A stretch of DNA of 64,000 nt from Paramoeba atlantica (lineage: Eukaryota > Discosea), in NCBI GenBank assembly GCA_977017575.1, contig CDRNVI010000063.1, positions 62,001-126,000 of the forward strand, given 5' to 3'. Shown here piece after piece: positions 10,501 to 18,979 of this stretch. Both the position numbers and the translations under genes were made by a program. Positions within the stretch are counted from its first letter, which is position 1; each line of letters begins with the position of its first letter. Below the pieces are notes generated by a model, which did not search any database, was not told the origin of the DNA, and saw nothing but the letters and a program-made list of their open reading frames with translations.

Positions 10501-11222
10501 TACATGTACCCCGCTTTGAACTTGCGCTTTACCTCCAGACTGGCGCTAATTTGCAGGTAAGAATCATACAAACTCTGTTCATTTCCCATGTTCTCCAGCA
10601 ACGTGGCAATGTCCCCCTCAAGAGTTTGATTGATTTCTTGAAGTTTTCTTTCTTTGCTCTGAATTAGATGTTCCGCAACACGCCGCCGGGCATCGAACAT
10701 TCTTGTTCCTGCGGCTTCTTCTATCCAACTTAGCACTTCACTTGGTTTCATGTTGAGCAGTTTATGCACTGTCCCCTGCATGACTAAGAAATGGGGATTA
10801 TCTACGTTCATTGAAACGCTGTGAAAAAATGCCTTGATCGTGCTTTGCTGCGCAACACGGCCATTGAGAAAAAACTTTTGCTTTCCTCCCGTCATGACTT
10901 GTCGAGCGACAGATATTTGAGGGAATTCGGTGGGTGGGTAAGCTGGAGGTGCTGTCTCTTGATCATCATTGGTAAATTCCAGCGTCACACTCGCGCGCTG
11001 TATTCCCGCGTTACCGTTTTTGTAAATCAAATCACGTGTGTCTTCTGCACGCACCTTTTTAAGATTCGTAATTCCCATGACAAAACATATCGCATCAAAC
11101 ACATTACTCTTTCCGCTGCCGTTCAAGCCGGTGATCGCGTTAAAATGAGGATCTAGATTGCTTAGTTCCTGGCGGTGCGCATAACTTTTGAAACCGTCAA
11201 GTACGATCGTTTTGAGTTTCAT
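7521..11222 (-). CDS. SMC2: Condensin subunit SMC2
   Basis: A 1233-residue full-length SMC ATPase, the usual size. Walker A is G-L-N-G-S-G-K-S-N at residues 32-40. Long coiled coils flank a hinge at about 505-690. The ABC signature L-S-G-G-Q is at about 1144-1148 and Walker B, Y-I-L-D-E-V-D, at about 1169-1175. The N-terminus (G-F-K-S-Y-A, then F-N-A-I-T-G-L-N-G, V-R-A, Y-K-N-G-x-A-G-I) is typical of SMC2 and not of SMC1, 3 or 4. It should pair with SMC4 in condensin and compact chromosomes in the nucleus. The ATG at 11222 starts at the conserved M-K-L-K-x-I-x-L-x-G-F-K-S-Y. No introns and no breaks are visible. The hinge to C-terminal-coil region is GC rich and gives long shadow frames. Confidence 0.95.
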   Translation of the reverse strand: MKLKTIVLDGFKSYAHRQELSNLDPHFNAITGLNGSGKSNVFDAICFVMGITNLKKVRAEDTRDLIYKNGNAGIQRASVTLEFTNDDQETAPPAYPPTEFPQISVARQVMTGGKQKFFLNGRVAQQSTIKAFFHSVSMNVDNPHFLVMQGTVHKLLNMKPSEVLSWIEEAAGTRMFDARRRVAEHLIQSKERKLQEINQTLEGDIATLLENMGNEQSLYDSYLQISASLEVKRKFKAGYMYWKNAHTIENSAARLIQCRNEVEDQRSLLSTVPARLAKLQHELQESEIQRQSNTVWSEYKETLRQASHQQHKVKGEISLLNKQRNKLHDAVRKLETELGKLEASAALSAQENDRVLSSFEKLRAEKAELEKRCEDLRASLQMARSGIQVGERGMTLLEESDFLEKEILQLNSTLSRLRHTQQRLAEELKTFETRQNASHDEHLSLTRQLETSKQAVADAEFAYKKQSGGADPSALTTLDNELQQLRTAREKLAHGIRGFAFPYDLPPDTDNAAGVRHHIYGRVGTLFRPRNPKQHSLALSAGAKDHLRKVVVRTGEIAQLLISTKATPERTTYLVLDKLQTPSIDVTRQQLAYDAAVEAKGWAKLASDLLQQSPESVLGSNSQSFTSQSAFACELSRVASFVFGRFFVCSSMEVARAIAFGPAKARAVTLHGDVAEPSGILSGGSAAGLRDVMGEFAAAIPELQKYANVENELRRIAETRKGVEQRMGKAEGSRMRWEEAVGQHRALEAQVSGLAGSAKGESSRGVEIRKQQEEAGRGVQENTEKLGEVKSALVGVKEKLQRGIDTKRAEREYAEKLAAAQDRRKEVQRELEKGQTGYETLQAQKAAQDARQEEVSRQRNELSQEATALEDETTTKQREHDTLRTQIAQTESQLQAEEERLRLVETKHQEITQTLQQTQEEEHTARRAMTTLEHEMKTMAKTVESAKSQNTELRTHHPWIESEKVHFGDTTTPFYFIDENRTAKTLETLAEEEHKLEHMSRRVNKKVTAVLEQSRKEYNDLVRRRDALVADKRIILRTIRAVEAKKWRSLDVMVDKVSSGFSKLFAACLPGASCRLVQQREASEGAKVSTRARTDKGSNSEPGVSTAGDGDATEPKEGGIQGRLTGLEVRVAFQGKEKETLTELSGGQRSLLALCLILAILRFRPAPVYILDEVDAALDPSHTQNIGKMLQRHFRDAQFLLVSLKDGMFANANVIFEIRNAQGFSEVMRKVNA

Positions 11223-11370
11223 AAACTAAACAAAAGGACAAAAATATTGAAAAGCGGAAAAGCATTCGGAAGGTGTTTTCAAATTAGTATTTCGAAATAG
11301 AGAATTCGAAATAGTACATGGCATCTTAATGCCGGATATGGATAAAAATAGCTATAAAAATTCATAATAG

Positions 11371-12042
11371 CTAATTTCCTTCATAATTTGGATGGAAACC
11401 ACTAATTTGAAACCGGTTTGTCCCCTGGAGCTCAATGACCCGTAAACCATTGGATAATTCGCAGAGATTAATTGTCCCTTCTAATTTATTATAAGAGATC
11501 CGAATGTCCTGTAGTGTTGGCGGAAGGTTTCGCAATGAGACTGTACCACTGAAGGAATTTGTGTGTAACCAAAGCATTCTTAATCCCACCGGTAGGTTTT
11601 CGAGGTGTAATTCCCCAGACAACATGTTTCGATGCAGAAACAACACAGTCAGTCTCATGGGCAATGAGGTAAAATCGACGTTCCGAATAAATGTGTTTCC
11701 TTCCAAGGATATAACTTGCAAGCAGTCCGCAAGAACATTTACTTCGACACTACCTCCAAGGAAATTCTCACTCATGTTTAGATGTCGAACACTCTCAGGA
11801 AGAAAAGACCAGGTAACGTTTCCGTGTAGTTGGAGATGATTCCATTCCAAATCAATTTGCTCTTCACGGCAGCTTACTCGATGCCAATTTCTTATTGGGT
11901 TAATTGTCTTCCAACTCGGGTGAGGATTTTCTATGTGTTGAATAAAAAAGAATAATTTTTCTTCCGGACTCTTACACACTGAACGCACTCTTCCAGGCCG
12001 AGACACCTTTGGATTCGTATCCACACTCTGGATGAAAAACAT
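11371..12042 (-). CDS. LRR family protein 2
   Basis: A 223-residue member of the LRR family, only 148 bp upstream of SMC2 on the same strand. The cap (residues about 15-70) has the N-P-H-P-S-W-K-T motif, but the usual W-D-G-V-x-C is diverged to W-H-R-V-S-C. About six LRRs of 23 residues follow, with L-P-x-x-L-x-x-L-x-L-x-x-N-x-F-x-G-x-V. The ATG at 12042 gives a short polar lead with no signal peptide. Function unknown; the fold suggests protein binding. Confidence 0.82.
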   Translation of the reverse strand: MFFIQSVDTNPKVSRPGRVRSVCKSPEEKLFFFIQHIENPHPSWKTINPIRNWHRVSCREEQIDLEWNHLQLHGNVTWSFLPESVRHLNMSENFLGGSVEVNVLADCLQVISLEGNTFIRNVDFTSLPMRLTVLFLHRNMLSGELHLENLPVGLRMLWLHTNSFSGTVSLRNLPPTLQDIRISYNKLEGTINLCELSNGLRVIELQGTNRFQISGFHPNYEGN

Positions 12043-12481
12043 TTTGGTTCCTAAAGAGAAAGTTTATATGTCACGATAGAGAGATACTATGCACAAAATT
12101 TCTATTATTCGTTTTTTAAAATATTGTCAGTCCGTGGACGAAAGCGCCAACGTTCGTTCCCCACGAAAGGGTAGCAGATGAACATGAAATGTAACAAGTG
12201 TATGTTCAATACATAAGCATTGTAACCGTTAAAAAACAAAAAAAAATTTCTTGCGAGAGAATGATTTATGCCCATTATAGTTGCAAAAGCTGCACTGCGC
12301 GGAAATATGTACCAGTTATCGTCCTAGTGAGTATTTAAACTATTGTTCTCAATCCGCAATTCAGACGTAGAACCTTTTTCTACTCATAGAAACAGAAAAA
12401 TGGTTTTGCGTGCACAGCTACTTCTGCCGCCCATTCGTTGAGAAAACACAAGCCTCATGCAATCCCAACGTTTCTATCCAC
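12043..12481. other. Intergenic spacer, nothing recognised
   Basis: About 440 bp, AT rich, between LRR protein 2 and the V-ATPase E gene. I see no ORF of note, no repeat of the families found elsewhere and no RNA gene. It should hold the 3' end of the V-ATPase transcript and a splice acceptor for LRR 2. Confidence 0.4.
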
Positions 12482-13231
12482 TCACACCGTAAGTGCCGCA
12501 ATAGCCTGCTGCGCTGCAGTAACATCTGGACTTTCGTCTAACAGCAAACGGCGTACAAAAGGGAGCTGATCGGTTAACGTAGTTTGCAGTCGGCGACGCA
12601 GTGTGTTATTACACACAACATGACCATTTTCAGCCCGTACCTGCACCCCTCCCCATTCTTCCTCTAAGAGCCTCCCAGCTCCTAGAACAAGCCCGTTTTC
12701 GGAGGATGAACCCACCCCATCTGATGAGGAAAGCATATCGCGATTTACGACCTCAATTGCTTGCTGCACTACACTACGATCAGCTTCTCTGCATACCACC
12801 TCCCCGGCTTTCACTTCTAACTTTTGAAGTGACTCATGGATTAGGTGGACCAAAAGCTGGAGATGTTCATTGGACGAGGATGAGGTGAGAGCGTCAACAC
12901 GTTGTCGTACCTTTTCCTGAATCCGACGTAGTAAGTGGTCTCGAGACCATAACTCCGCCAGGGCGGCATCTCTGCGCTTTTGTGAGTGTGCTACTTGTTG
13001 TTCAATAGTAAAATGCCGGGTCTTCTTTTCAAACTCTGCGCGAATCCGGGTCTTTGCTTTCTCAACAAGTTCTTGCTTTTCCATTTCATATTCTTCCTCA
13101 GCCTGGTGAGCGATTTCGGCCTCTTTCTCGCGCGCCTCAGCGTCAATAAAGGCAACCATGTTACGAATCGATTTATCCTCGTCTTGATGTTTTATGTCCT
13201 CTTTTGAAGAGGAAGAACGCAGCAAAGGCAT
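12482..13231 (-). CDS. V-type proton ATPase subunit E
   Basis: A 249-residue peripheral-stalk subunit of the V1 sector of the vacuolar proton pump, which acidifies endosomal compartments. The N-terminal half is a charged helix (M-V-A-F-I-D-x-E-A, then E-x-A-E-I, E-E-Y-x-x-E-K, K-T-R-I-R-x-E-F-E-K-K), the hallmark of subunit E. The C-terminal half has V-Q-V-R-A-E-N-G-H-V-V-C-N-N-T-L-R-R-R-L as in the family's globular end. Length is close to the usual 226. The frame is open three codons further upstream but starts there with TTG, so the ATG at 13231 (M-P-L-L-R-S-S) is preferred. Confidence 0.9.
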   Translation of the reverse strand: MPLLRSSSSKEDIKHQDEDKSIRNMVAFIDAEAREKEAEIAHQAEEEYEMEKQELVEKAKTRIRAEFEKKTRHFTIEQQVAHSQKRRDAALAELWSRDHLLRRIQEKVRQRVDALTSSSSNEHLQLLVHLIHESLQKLEVKAGEVVCREADRSVVQQAIEVVNRDMLSSSDGVGSSSENGLVLGAGRLLEEEWGGVQVRAENGHVVCNNTLRRRLQTTLTDQLPFVRRLLLDESPDVTAAQQAIAALTV

Positions 13232-13240
13232 ATCGTACAA

Positions 13241-13729
13241 CGACGAAAAGATAAAAGAATTCTGATATTATACTCGTATTCATTATTATTACTAGATTGT
13301 TTTAGAGTTGAGCAACTGGTATTGTAACAAAGTCTTCAAATCTGACTCAATTAGCTAGAAATCACCCAATTCGTAAACAAGTTTGCTTAATGATAGCCCA
13401 TAGCACTATGACATTGTTGCAAAAACCGAAATAGAATTGTTAAACGAGTAAAAAGTCTCTAATCCGAACACTTTACATAAAAGAGAATAATTAAATGAAT
13501 GCGCGCTTATTCTTTTGTTGCCAAATTATTGAACACACAATAGAATTGAAAAACTACAATAGCAAACGAAACATTATCAAAGAAATCTTAGTTTTTTCGC
13601 ATATCGCGTGAATCAAAGCAATAACCATTGAAAACACATCAATAGATTCTTAAACCCAATGTCAAAAACATTTTTACGCCCGCTTTTTTCTATCCCTTAC
13701 CCTTACTTCCTCACCGCACTCCCCTTCGC
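13241..13729. other. Intergenic spacer, nothing recognised
   Basis: About 490 bp of AT-rich sequence with no credible gene or family repeat. The end next to 13.7 kb runs into the GC-rich tail of the G3BP-like gene. Confidence 0.4.
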
Positions 13730-15415
13730 CTACTCACTCCCCTCTTTCCCACTCTTTTCCTGGATCTCCGACGACCCTGCTGTCCCCTCCACTCCTCTCT
13801 CCCCCTGTCCCCCACGGGAACCTCCCCACGTCCCACCACGGCCCATCCCCCCACCTCGGCGAGGGGCTCCTCCGAACCCTCGGAACCCCCCACCCCCGCC
13901 CCGAAACCCCCCACTCGCTCCAGGAGCGAACTTGTCCACGGCCTTTTCAATATCCACCCGCTTCCCCCGGAGGACCAGCCCGGTGGCCTGAATCTCGCTA
14001 ATACGACTAATCGGGTCGTCGAAATTCACAAACGCAAAAGTGCGGTTCATGGTGGCGGTGTTGTTCCGCAGCGCGGTGACCACCACATGGGGACGGAGCA
14101 GCTCCCGTAGCTCCTCGTCGGTACACTGCACCGGGAGGTTTTTAAGAATCGCACAAAAGTGCTGCTCCCCACCCCGAGGGCCCACAGAGGGGCGAGCTGA
14201 GCCACTCCCCACGCCCTGCTCATTGGAGGACCCTACAGCCCCACTGGGTGCCGTAGCCGCCCCAGGGGTTCCTTGCATCCCCTTCTTACCCCCCTCCTTG
14301 GTCTTTTCTTTACTACTCATCTCCTCTGGGGGAGTGCTCGTTTTACGACTCACCCCCACGGGAGGCTGTTGTTGTTGTTGTTGTTGTGGTTCCTGCAGTT
14401 GCTGCTGTACTCGAGCAGCACCCCCGGCAGCCCCACTCCCCCCCTTCCCCCCTCCCCCCACCCCTCTCCCCTCGGGCTGTCCTTTTCGTACCGCCGCGGC
14501 GTACGAGGAGACCGCAGCGGAGGACACGGCAGAGCCCGTGGAGGTCTCCCCCTCTCGCGGACTCGCACGAAAATCACGAGACGACTCGGGGGCTCGTGTG
14601 GAGGAGACCGAGGCCGAGGCCGAGCCCCTCACGCCCTCCACCCCCCCCTCCCCCCCTCCCTCCATCTCACTCCACCGCACACCAGCGGAGGGTGCAGAAG
14701 CCGTCTCCTCCTTTGTGGAGATCACGGATGGGAGAGGGGACAGCCCGGGCGCTCCCTCCCCTTTCGGGGACTCCCCTTTGCGGGGCTCCGAGGCGGGGCT
14801 CTCGGGGCGCGAGGCCGGGGAGAGCCCCGGGGGGGGAGTCCCCCCCCCCACCCCCCCCGTCGGGGGAAACTCCCGCATGGGCTCCGGGTTGTCCTCCCGT
14901 CCCCCCCGAGCGGGCAGCCCGGTCACCGCGTGGCTTGTGGGAACCATCACGACATGGGAGCTGTCGTGTTTGCTGTAGAGCCGTAGGCAGTCGTTGGCGA
15001 TAAGGAAGTTGTTCCTCGAGGTCGTGGGCTGCAGCAGGAAGGTCTGGACGAACCGGCAGGTGGAGCTGGGGAGCAGGAAGTAGCCCCCGACCTGGATCAG
15101 GACGGTGTGGGAGAGGGAGGGCATGACGTCGAGATGGGCCACCATGAGCTTCGCCCGGAGCTGCTGCTCCGCAATGGAACGGAGCTGCTGGGCAATTTGG
15201 CCGACCCCGCTGGCATCGGGGCCTTGCTCCGCACCGGCAAGTTTGTTGAGGACTTCTCCGTGGGAGAACACCGCGTGGGGGGCGTATAGACTAAGGAGGG
15301 AGTTCGGGTCGGAAAGGTAGCGTTGATAGTAGACTTTGACGAAAGAGGGACCGATGGATTTGTCAATGGCGGCAACGGGGGCGACGGCGGCCGCAGGGGG
15401 TGTGTTCGTAGACAT
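13730..15415 (-). CDS. G3BP-like protein: NTF2 domain, RRM, RGG tail
   Basis: A 561-residue RNA-binding protein built like G3BP/Bre5 stress-granule proteins. Residues about 15-140 form an NTF2-like domain (F-V-x-x-Y-Y-Q-R-Y-L-S-D-P, then Y-A-P-H-A-V-F-S-H-G). A long low-complexity linker follows, rich in Ser, Pro, Gly and Gln with a Q-rich run. An RRM lies at about 420-500 (I-L-K-N-L-P-V-Q, later F-A-F-V-N-F-D-D). The tail is Gly/Arg rich (RGG-like). The ATG at 15415 begins M-S-T-N-T-P-P just before the NTF2 fold; the frame stays open 48 codons upstream but that part looks non-coding. Role in mRNA storage under stress is inferred from the layout. Confidence 0.82.
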   Translation of the reverse strand: MSTNTPPAAAVAPVAAIDKSIGPSFVKVYYQRYLSDPNSLLSLYAPHAVFSHGEVLNKLAGAEQGPDASGVGQIAQQLRSIAEQQLRAKLMVAHLDVMPSLSHTVLIQVGGYFLLPSSTCRFVQTFLLQPTTSRNNFLIANDCLRLYSKHDSSHVVMVPTSHAVTGLPARGGREDNPEPMREFPPTGGVGGGTPPPGLSPASRPESPASEPRKGESPKGEGAPGLSPLPSVISTKEETASAPSAGVRWSEMEGGGEGGVEGVRGSASASVSSTRAPESSRDFRASPREGETSTGSAVSSAAVSSYAAAVRKGQPEGRGVGGGGKGGSGAAGGAARVQQQLQEPQQQQQQQPPVGVSRKTSTPPEEMSSKEKTKEGGKKGMQGTPGAATAPSGAVGSSNEQGVGSGSARPSVGPRGGEQHFCAILKNLPVQCTDEELRELLRPHVVVTALRNNTATMNRTFAFVNFDDPISRISEIQATGLVLRGKRVDIEKAVDKFAPGASGGFRGGGGGFRGFGGAPRRGGGMGRGGTWGGSRGGQGERGVEGTAGSSEIQEKSGKEGSE

Positions 15416-15767
15416 CGTAGGAAGATCAGGAAGAGTGGAAGGAATAAAGCGGAAATATAGATTTCGTATGAATGTAATCAAAAAATAAGAAATACTGATG
15501 TTGCCGTTTTGCACGAGAAAGGAGTACAAAAACAGTAGAAAACAAGTGGCATAATGCAACGTGATATTCTGTTATGTAGGAATTCCTACATAACAGAAGA
15601 TTTTGTTGTAGACACAGCACGAATGATATTCTGAGAGCTATGAGTCTCAGTTTTGTTAAGTAACTTGACACGTACAACCTACTCACATTGATACGAAAAA
15701 ATTGCGTGCGTATGATTGTGGACAGTGATCGCTGTGGTGAAAGCGTGAAGTAGAGTCCCTGAGGCTA

Positions 15768-16550
15768 TTATTCCTTTACTAATACTCGTGTCCCCATAAC
15801 GCTAAGAACTTGCAAATTGTGTGGAAAACTGGACTTTTGCAGGACGCCATAAAGTTCGGCGTTCCCTTCCAGCCATAGCGATTCTAAACCCAGAGAATAT
15901 CCATCCAATGGAACTAATGCATCAAAGCTGTTGTTGCTTAAATTCAAATGCACTAACGACGCGGGTATATGTCGTAGATCGATAAGCCCCGTGAATCGGT
16001 TATTTCCTAAGCGGAGATACTCTATACGCTCTGGTAAGCTATCAAGTACGATGCTCCCCGAAAATCTGTTATTGCCCAGAGCTAGAAATACCATCTTCGG
16101 GGGAAGACAACTTAAATCTGCGTTTCCTTCAAGTCTATTGCATGCAACTGAAATTTTTTCTATTGACTGCGGTAAGTGTTGTAAAATAAACTCCCCGGTG
16201 AAGGAGTTCCCTACAAGATTCATATGCATCAATTGTGCCGGTAGTACATGGAGGCACACCGATCCCGTAAGTTTGTTCCGTGGAATGACAAGCCCAGTTA
16301 CTGTTCTTGGTAACGAGTTCCACCGTAATGCTCCTGAAAGCATTCTTTTTTTCCAATCAATGTCCGTCACATGCCTTCCATCTTCACAAATAACACCGTC
16401 CCACTCACATGCCGCGATAGATGTGTTCCATGATGGATGTGGATTCTTGATGTCTGAAATTAATCGTGCAAGTTCGTATTCTTGTGGCAGGCTTGCTCCT
16501 CTAACTTTTGCAGCTCGTTGATATTGTAGGTTTGCATCTGTAATATTCAT
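15768..16550 (-). CDS. LRR family protein 3
   Basis: A 260-residue LRR protein with the best-preserved cap in the window: A-A-K-V-R-G-A-S-L-P-x-E-Y-E-L-A-R-L, N-P-H-P-S-W-N-T, then A-C-E-W-D-G-V-I-C. About seven LRRs of 23 residues follow, each near LPxxLxxLxLxxNxFxGxIDL. The cap resembles the LRRNT cap of plant receptor-like proteins (W then C-x-W-x-G-V-x-C). There is no signal peptide at the ATG (16550), so the two cap cysteines may not be in an oxidising compartment. A near-identical cap fragment lies at 23995-24204. Confidence 0.87.
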   Translation of the reverse strand: MNITDANLQYQRAAKVRGASLPQEYELARLISDIKNPHPSWNTSIAACEWDGVICEDGRHVTDIDWKKRMLSGALRWNSLPRTVTGLVIPRNKLTGSVCLHVLPAQLMHMNLVGNSFTGEFILQHLPQSIEKISVACNRLEGNADLSCLPPKMVFLALGNNRFSGSIVLDSLPERIEYLRLGNNRFTGLIDLRHIPASLVHLNLSNNSFDALVPLDGYSLGLESLWLEGNAELYGVLQKSSFPHNLQVLSVMGTRVLVKE

Positions 16551-16779
16551 TATGGAAGAAACAATGAAGAAACAACACTGTCCATTACATTGTAATGACC
16601 GTCTAACGATACACTACCAAATATGATATTGTATGAAAAAGTAGTCTTTGTTATTAACTCTAGAAACCAGTTAGTTTCTTTTTACGATACGTCATTGAGC
16701 GTGTTTCTTTGAACTTACCAAATCTAGAGTTACTCAGCCTTGCTGCAATAGGAACTCTTACACATTGCAGAAGTATAGT

Positions 16780-17382
16780 TTAGCTTGGCTCACACTGTAT
16801 TATAGTCTGTGAAACGCAAAATTTACCTCGTTTCAACAGCTGTGGAGGAAGGAGCTCCTTGCGAAACACACCGCACAGCTCTGCATTTCGTGATAAGCTG
16901 AAAAATTTCAATGTCACGGGAAGCGCATTTAGCGCCACCTCACCAGACAGGTTATTGCTGCATAGGTTGAGCCATTCTATTGTATGTGGTAAATCAGTAA
17001 GGTTCAGGGTCCCGGAAAATTCATTGTAGCTGCCGTTCAATCGCTCGAGTTTGCGCGAGAGGTGCTCAATTGTTACTTGACCATTAAATATGTTGTCATA
17101 GAGATGTAGCTGCACTACCGACGTGGGAAGATAAATCCAACTCAGCTCACCACGCAGCATATTTGCAATCAAATTAATGGATATTGCCTCCTGGGCTTCA
17201 TTGCATTTAATACCATCCCATAGGCAAGCCGTTATATTCGTATTCCATGAAGGAAAAGGATTTTCAATCCCTTGTAAAAAACGTGCAAGTGCGTATTCCA
17301 CTGGCAAGTCAGCCCTTGTCTTCCCTAAACGGGTACTACAATCAGCAGAGTGAAAAGCAGCAGAGTGAAAATTAACTATCAT
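16780..17382 (-). CDS. LRR family protein 4
   Basis: A 200-residue LRR protein if started at the ATG at 17382; the frame is open to 17556 (258 residues), but that extension is unlike the paralogues. The cap has G-K-T-R-A-D-L-P-V-E-Y-A-L-A-R-F, N-P-F-P-S-W-N-T and A-C-L-W-D-G-I-K-C. Four to five LRRs follow. It lies 229 bp upstream of LRR protein 3 on the same strand, the closest pair in the window, and may be an old tandem duplicate. Confidence 0.8.
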   Translation of the reverse strand: MIVNFHSAAFHSADCSTRLGKTRADLPVEYALARFLQGIENPFPSWNTNITACLWDGIKCNEAQEAISINLIANMLRGELSWIYLPTSVVQLHLYDNIFNGQVTIEHLSRKLERLNGSYNEFSGTLNLTDLPHTIEWLNLCSNNLSGEVALNALPVTLKFFSLSRNAELCGVFRKELLPPQLLKRGKFCVSQTIIQCEPS

Positions 17383-17657
17383 GATTGTTAAGTTACAATG
17401 ATTATTATAAGATCTGATAGATAGTGTTACAAATGCTACTTTACATTGCTCGAGAAAGTAATCAACATTAACGGAAGGGCAAGTAGAAATTACTCGCTTT
17501 ATCATTGTCAGAGGTAAAAAAATAGAGATAGAAATTATGCGACACAATAGAAACATTCCTTCCCGAGAAACTTGAACAATATTTCCAATTAATAAGCGAA
17601 TCGAATAGAAAACAAAAAAGTTATTATGTCACCATGCACGATAAAAGGCAAAAAACG

Positions 17658-18332
17658 TTATTTCCTACTGTGCTTTCGCTTTTTGTTTGTAAATTTCTTT
17701 TTTCTTTTGGACGTTTTAGTTTTATCCTTTCGTTGCCTGCCTTTTTTCTTTGCATCATCAAAATATCGATCCATATTGAACTCACTCTCGTCTCCCCCCA
17801 TTGCTTTCCATTTTTTCGCATCCTTTTTCGCCGCATGAAGGGAAACAGTTAAATTTCGTTTGCCTTGCTGGGCCTGTTTAGCTTGAGTGTCTTTGGTTTG
17901 CTTGTGGAACTTCTTTTGCTTTCTTCGCTCACGACGTTGGGCTCGCAGTAAAATCTCCTGCTTGTTTTTCTGAATATGGTCTTTGATTCTCGACATGTGT
18001 GCATCACCTTTCACCATTTCGGCGTAGAAATCCTTCGGGCGCTGCCATTTGATTCCCAAAGCATCGAGTTTGCGAATGCCCTCTTGAACACTTGCAGCAG
18101 CATGAGCTTGAAAAGCACGTTCACGAACCGGATCATCGTCTCTTGCGGTCAATGGTAAAGATAATGATTGAGAAGCAAATACTGTCATTCGTTCCAACCA
18201 AGCGGAAGGCTCCTTCGTTGCAATGCAGTGGGGTGTATGTGACGGGGATACATCCTTTGAGGGGGTGGACTCTGCGGCATCCACAGTTGTGTCTTTCGAT
18301 TTCACAGACTCGTACCTGGATATCAAAGGCAT
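17658..18332 (-). CDS. EBP2-like rRNA-processing protein
   Basis: A 224-residue nucleolar-type protein of the EBP2 family, needed for 27S pre-rRNA processing and 60S subunit assembly. The core reads R-E-x-A-F-Q-A-H-A-x-x-x-V then L-G-I-K-W-Q-R-P-K-D-F-Y-A-E-M-V-K-x-D-x-H-M, which matches the conserved family block. The C-terminus is rich in Lys and Arg (nucleolar targeting) and ends in K-R-K-H-S-R-K. Start chosen at ATG 18332; an upstream extension to 18452 looks like non-coding sequence. Shorter than yeast Ebp2 (427), lacking most of the acidic N-terminus. Confidence 0.75.
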   Translation of the reverse strand: MPLISRYESVKSKDTTVDAAESTPSKDVSPSHTPHCIATKEPSAWLERMTVFASQSLSLPLTARDDDPVRERAFQAHAAASVQEGIRKLDALGIKWQRPKDFYAEMVKGDAHMSRIKDHIQKNKQEILLRAQRRERRKQKKFHKQTKDTQAKQAQQGKRNLTVSLHAAKKDAKKWKAMGGDESEFNMDRYFDDAKKKGRQRKDKTKTSKRKKKFTNKKRKHSRK

Positions 18333-18979
18333 TGAGAAAGATGTACAAAATTTTTCGTAGTATAGAAAATGATGGCTGCAACAACTGTCCCGCAATATCC
18401 ATGTCAATACTTTGCATAATATCGAGACTACAGGGAACAAATATTTCAACAACCCAGAAGACCACTTTTACAATAACAATTAAAGGATTTCTTTCACCGG
18501 TATTAGTGATCTAAATCTACTGTAGTGTCTTCGTTTGGCGATAAATGGGAGCAATTCAAGCTCATGTCAGGTGTGAATTTTTTTATAGTCTACGTCGAAT
18601 TGGCGTGCCGTGAGAACAACAATATCGTTTTTGTAATTGGCCCGTTTACGGAAAGCAACATTCAATGTTGTTTTCCTCCGAAAAAGTGACAGTTTTTAGG
18701 AGTACTCGCTTATTTCATTTCGGTAACGCATGGTACTACTACAACAGTTTCATGGCTGCACAACAAAGTACGTCATGCAAGATCATCGATCGATATATTT
18801 CCGCTTTGATAGGGCAACCTTTCGAGCCAATAAAAACACTGACTCATAAGGATTACAAGATCCCGCATTCTTTCCTTCCCCATCTCACAAAAACTGTGCC
18901 TAGAACGGGCACCCCAGAAACAGACATCCTGACCCGATTCTCCGATCCCATCGCGGCTACCTCACTCCCCCGCACCCTC
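18333..18979. other. Intergenic spacer, nothing recognised
   Basis: About 650 bp between the IF3-like and EBP2-like genes. Plus-strand frames exist (for example 18665-19294) but they mostly shadow the IF3-like gene. No repeat family member is seen. Confidence 0.4.

Noticed and set aside
14040-15003. Plus-strand ORFs of 205-312 codons rich in Pro, Arg and Ser
   Set aside because: Shadow frames of the G3BP-like gene's GC-rich linker; no family features.
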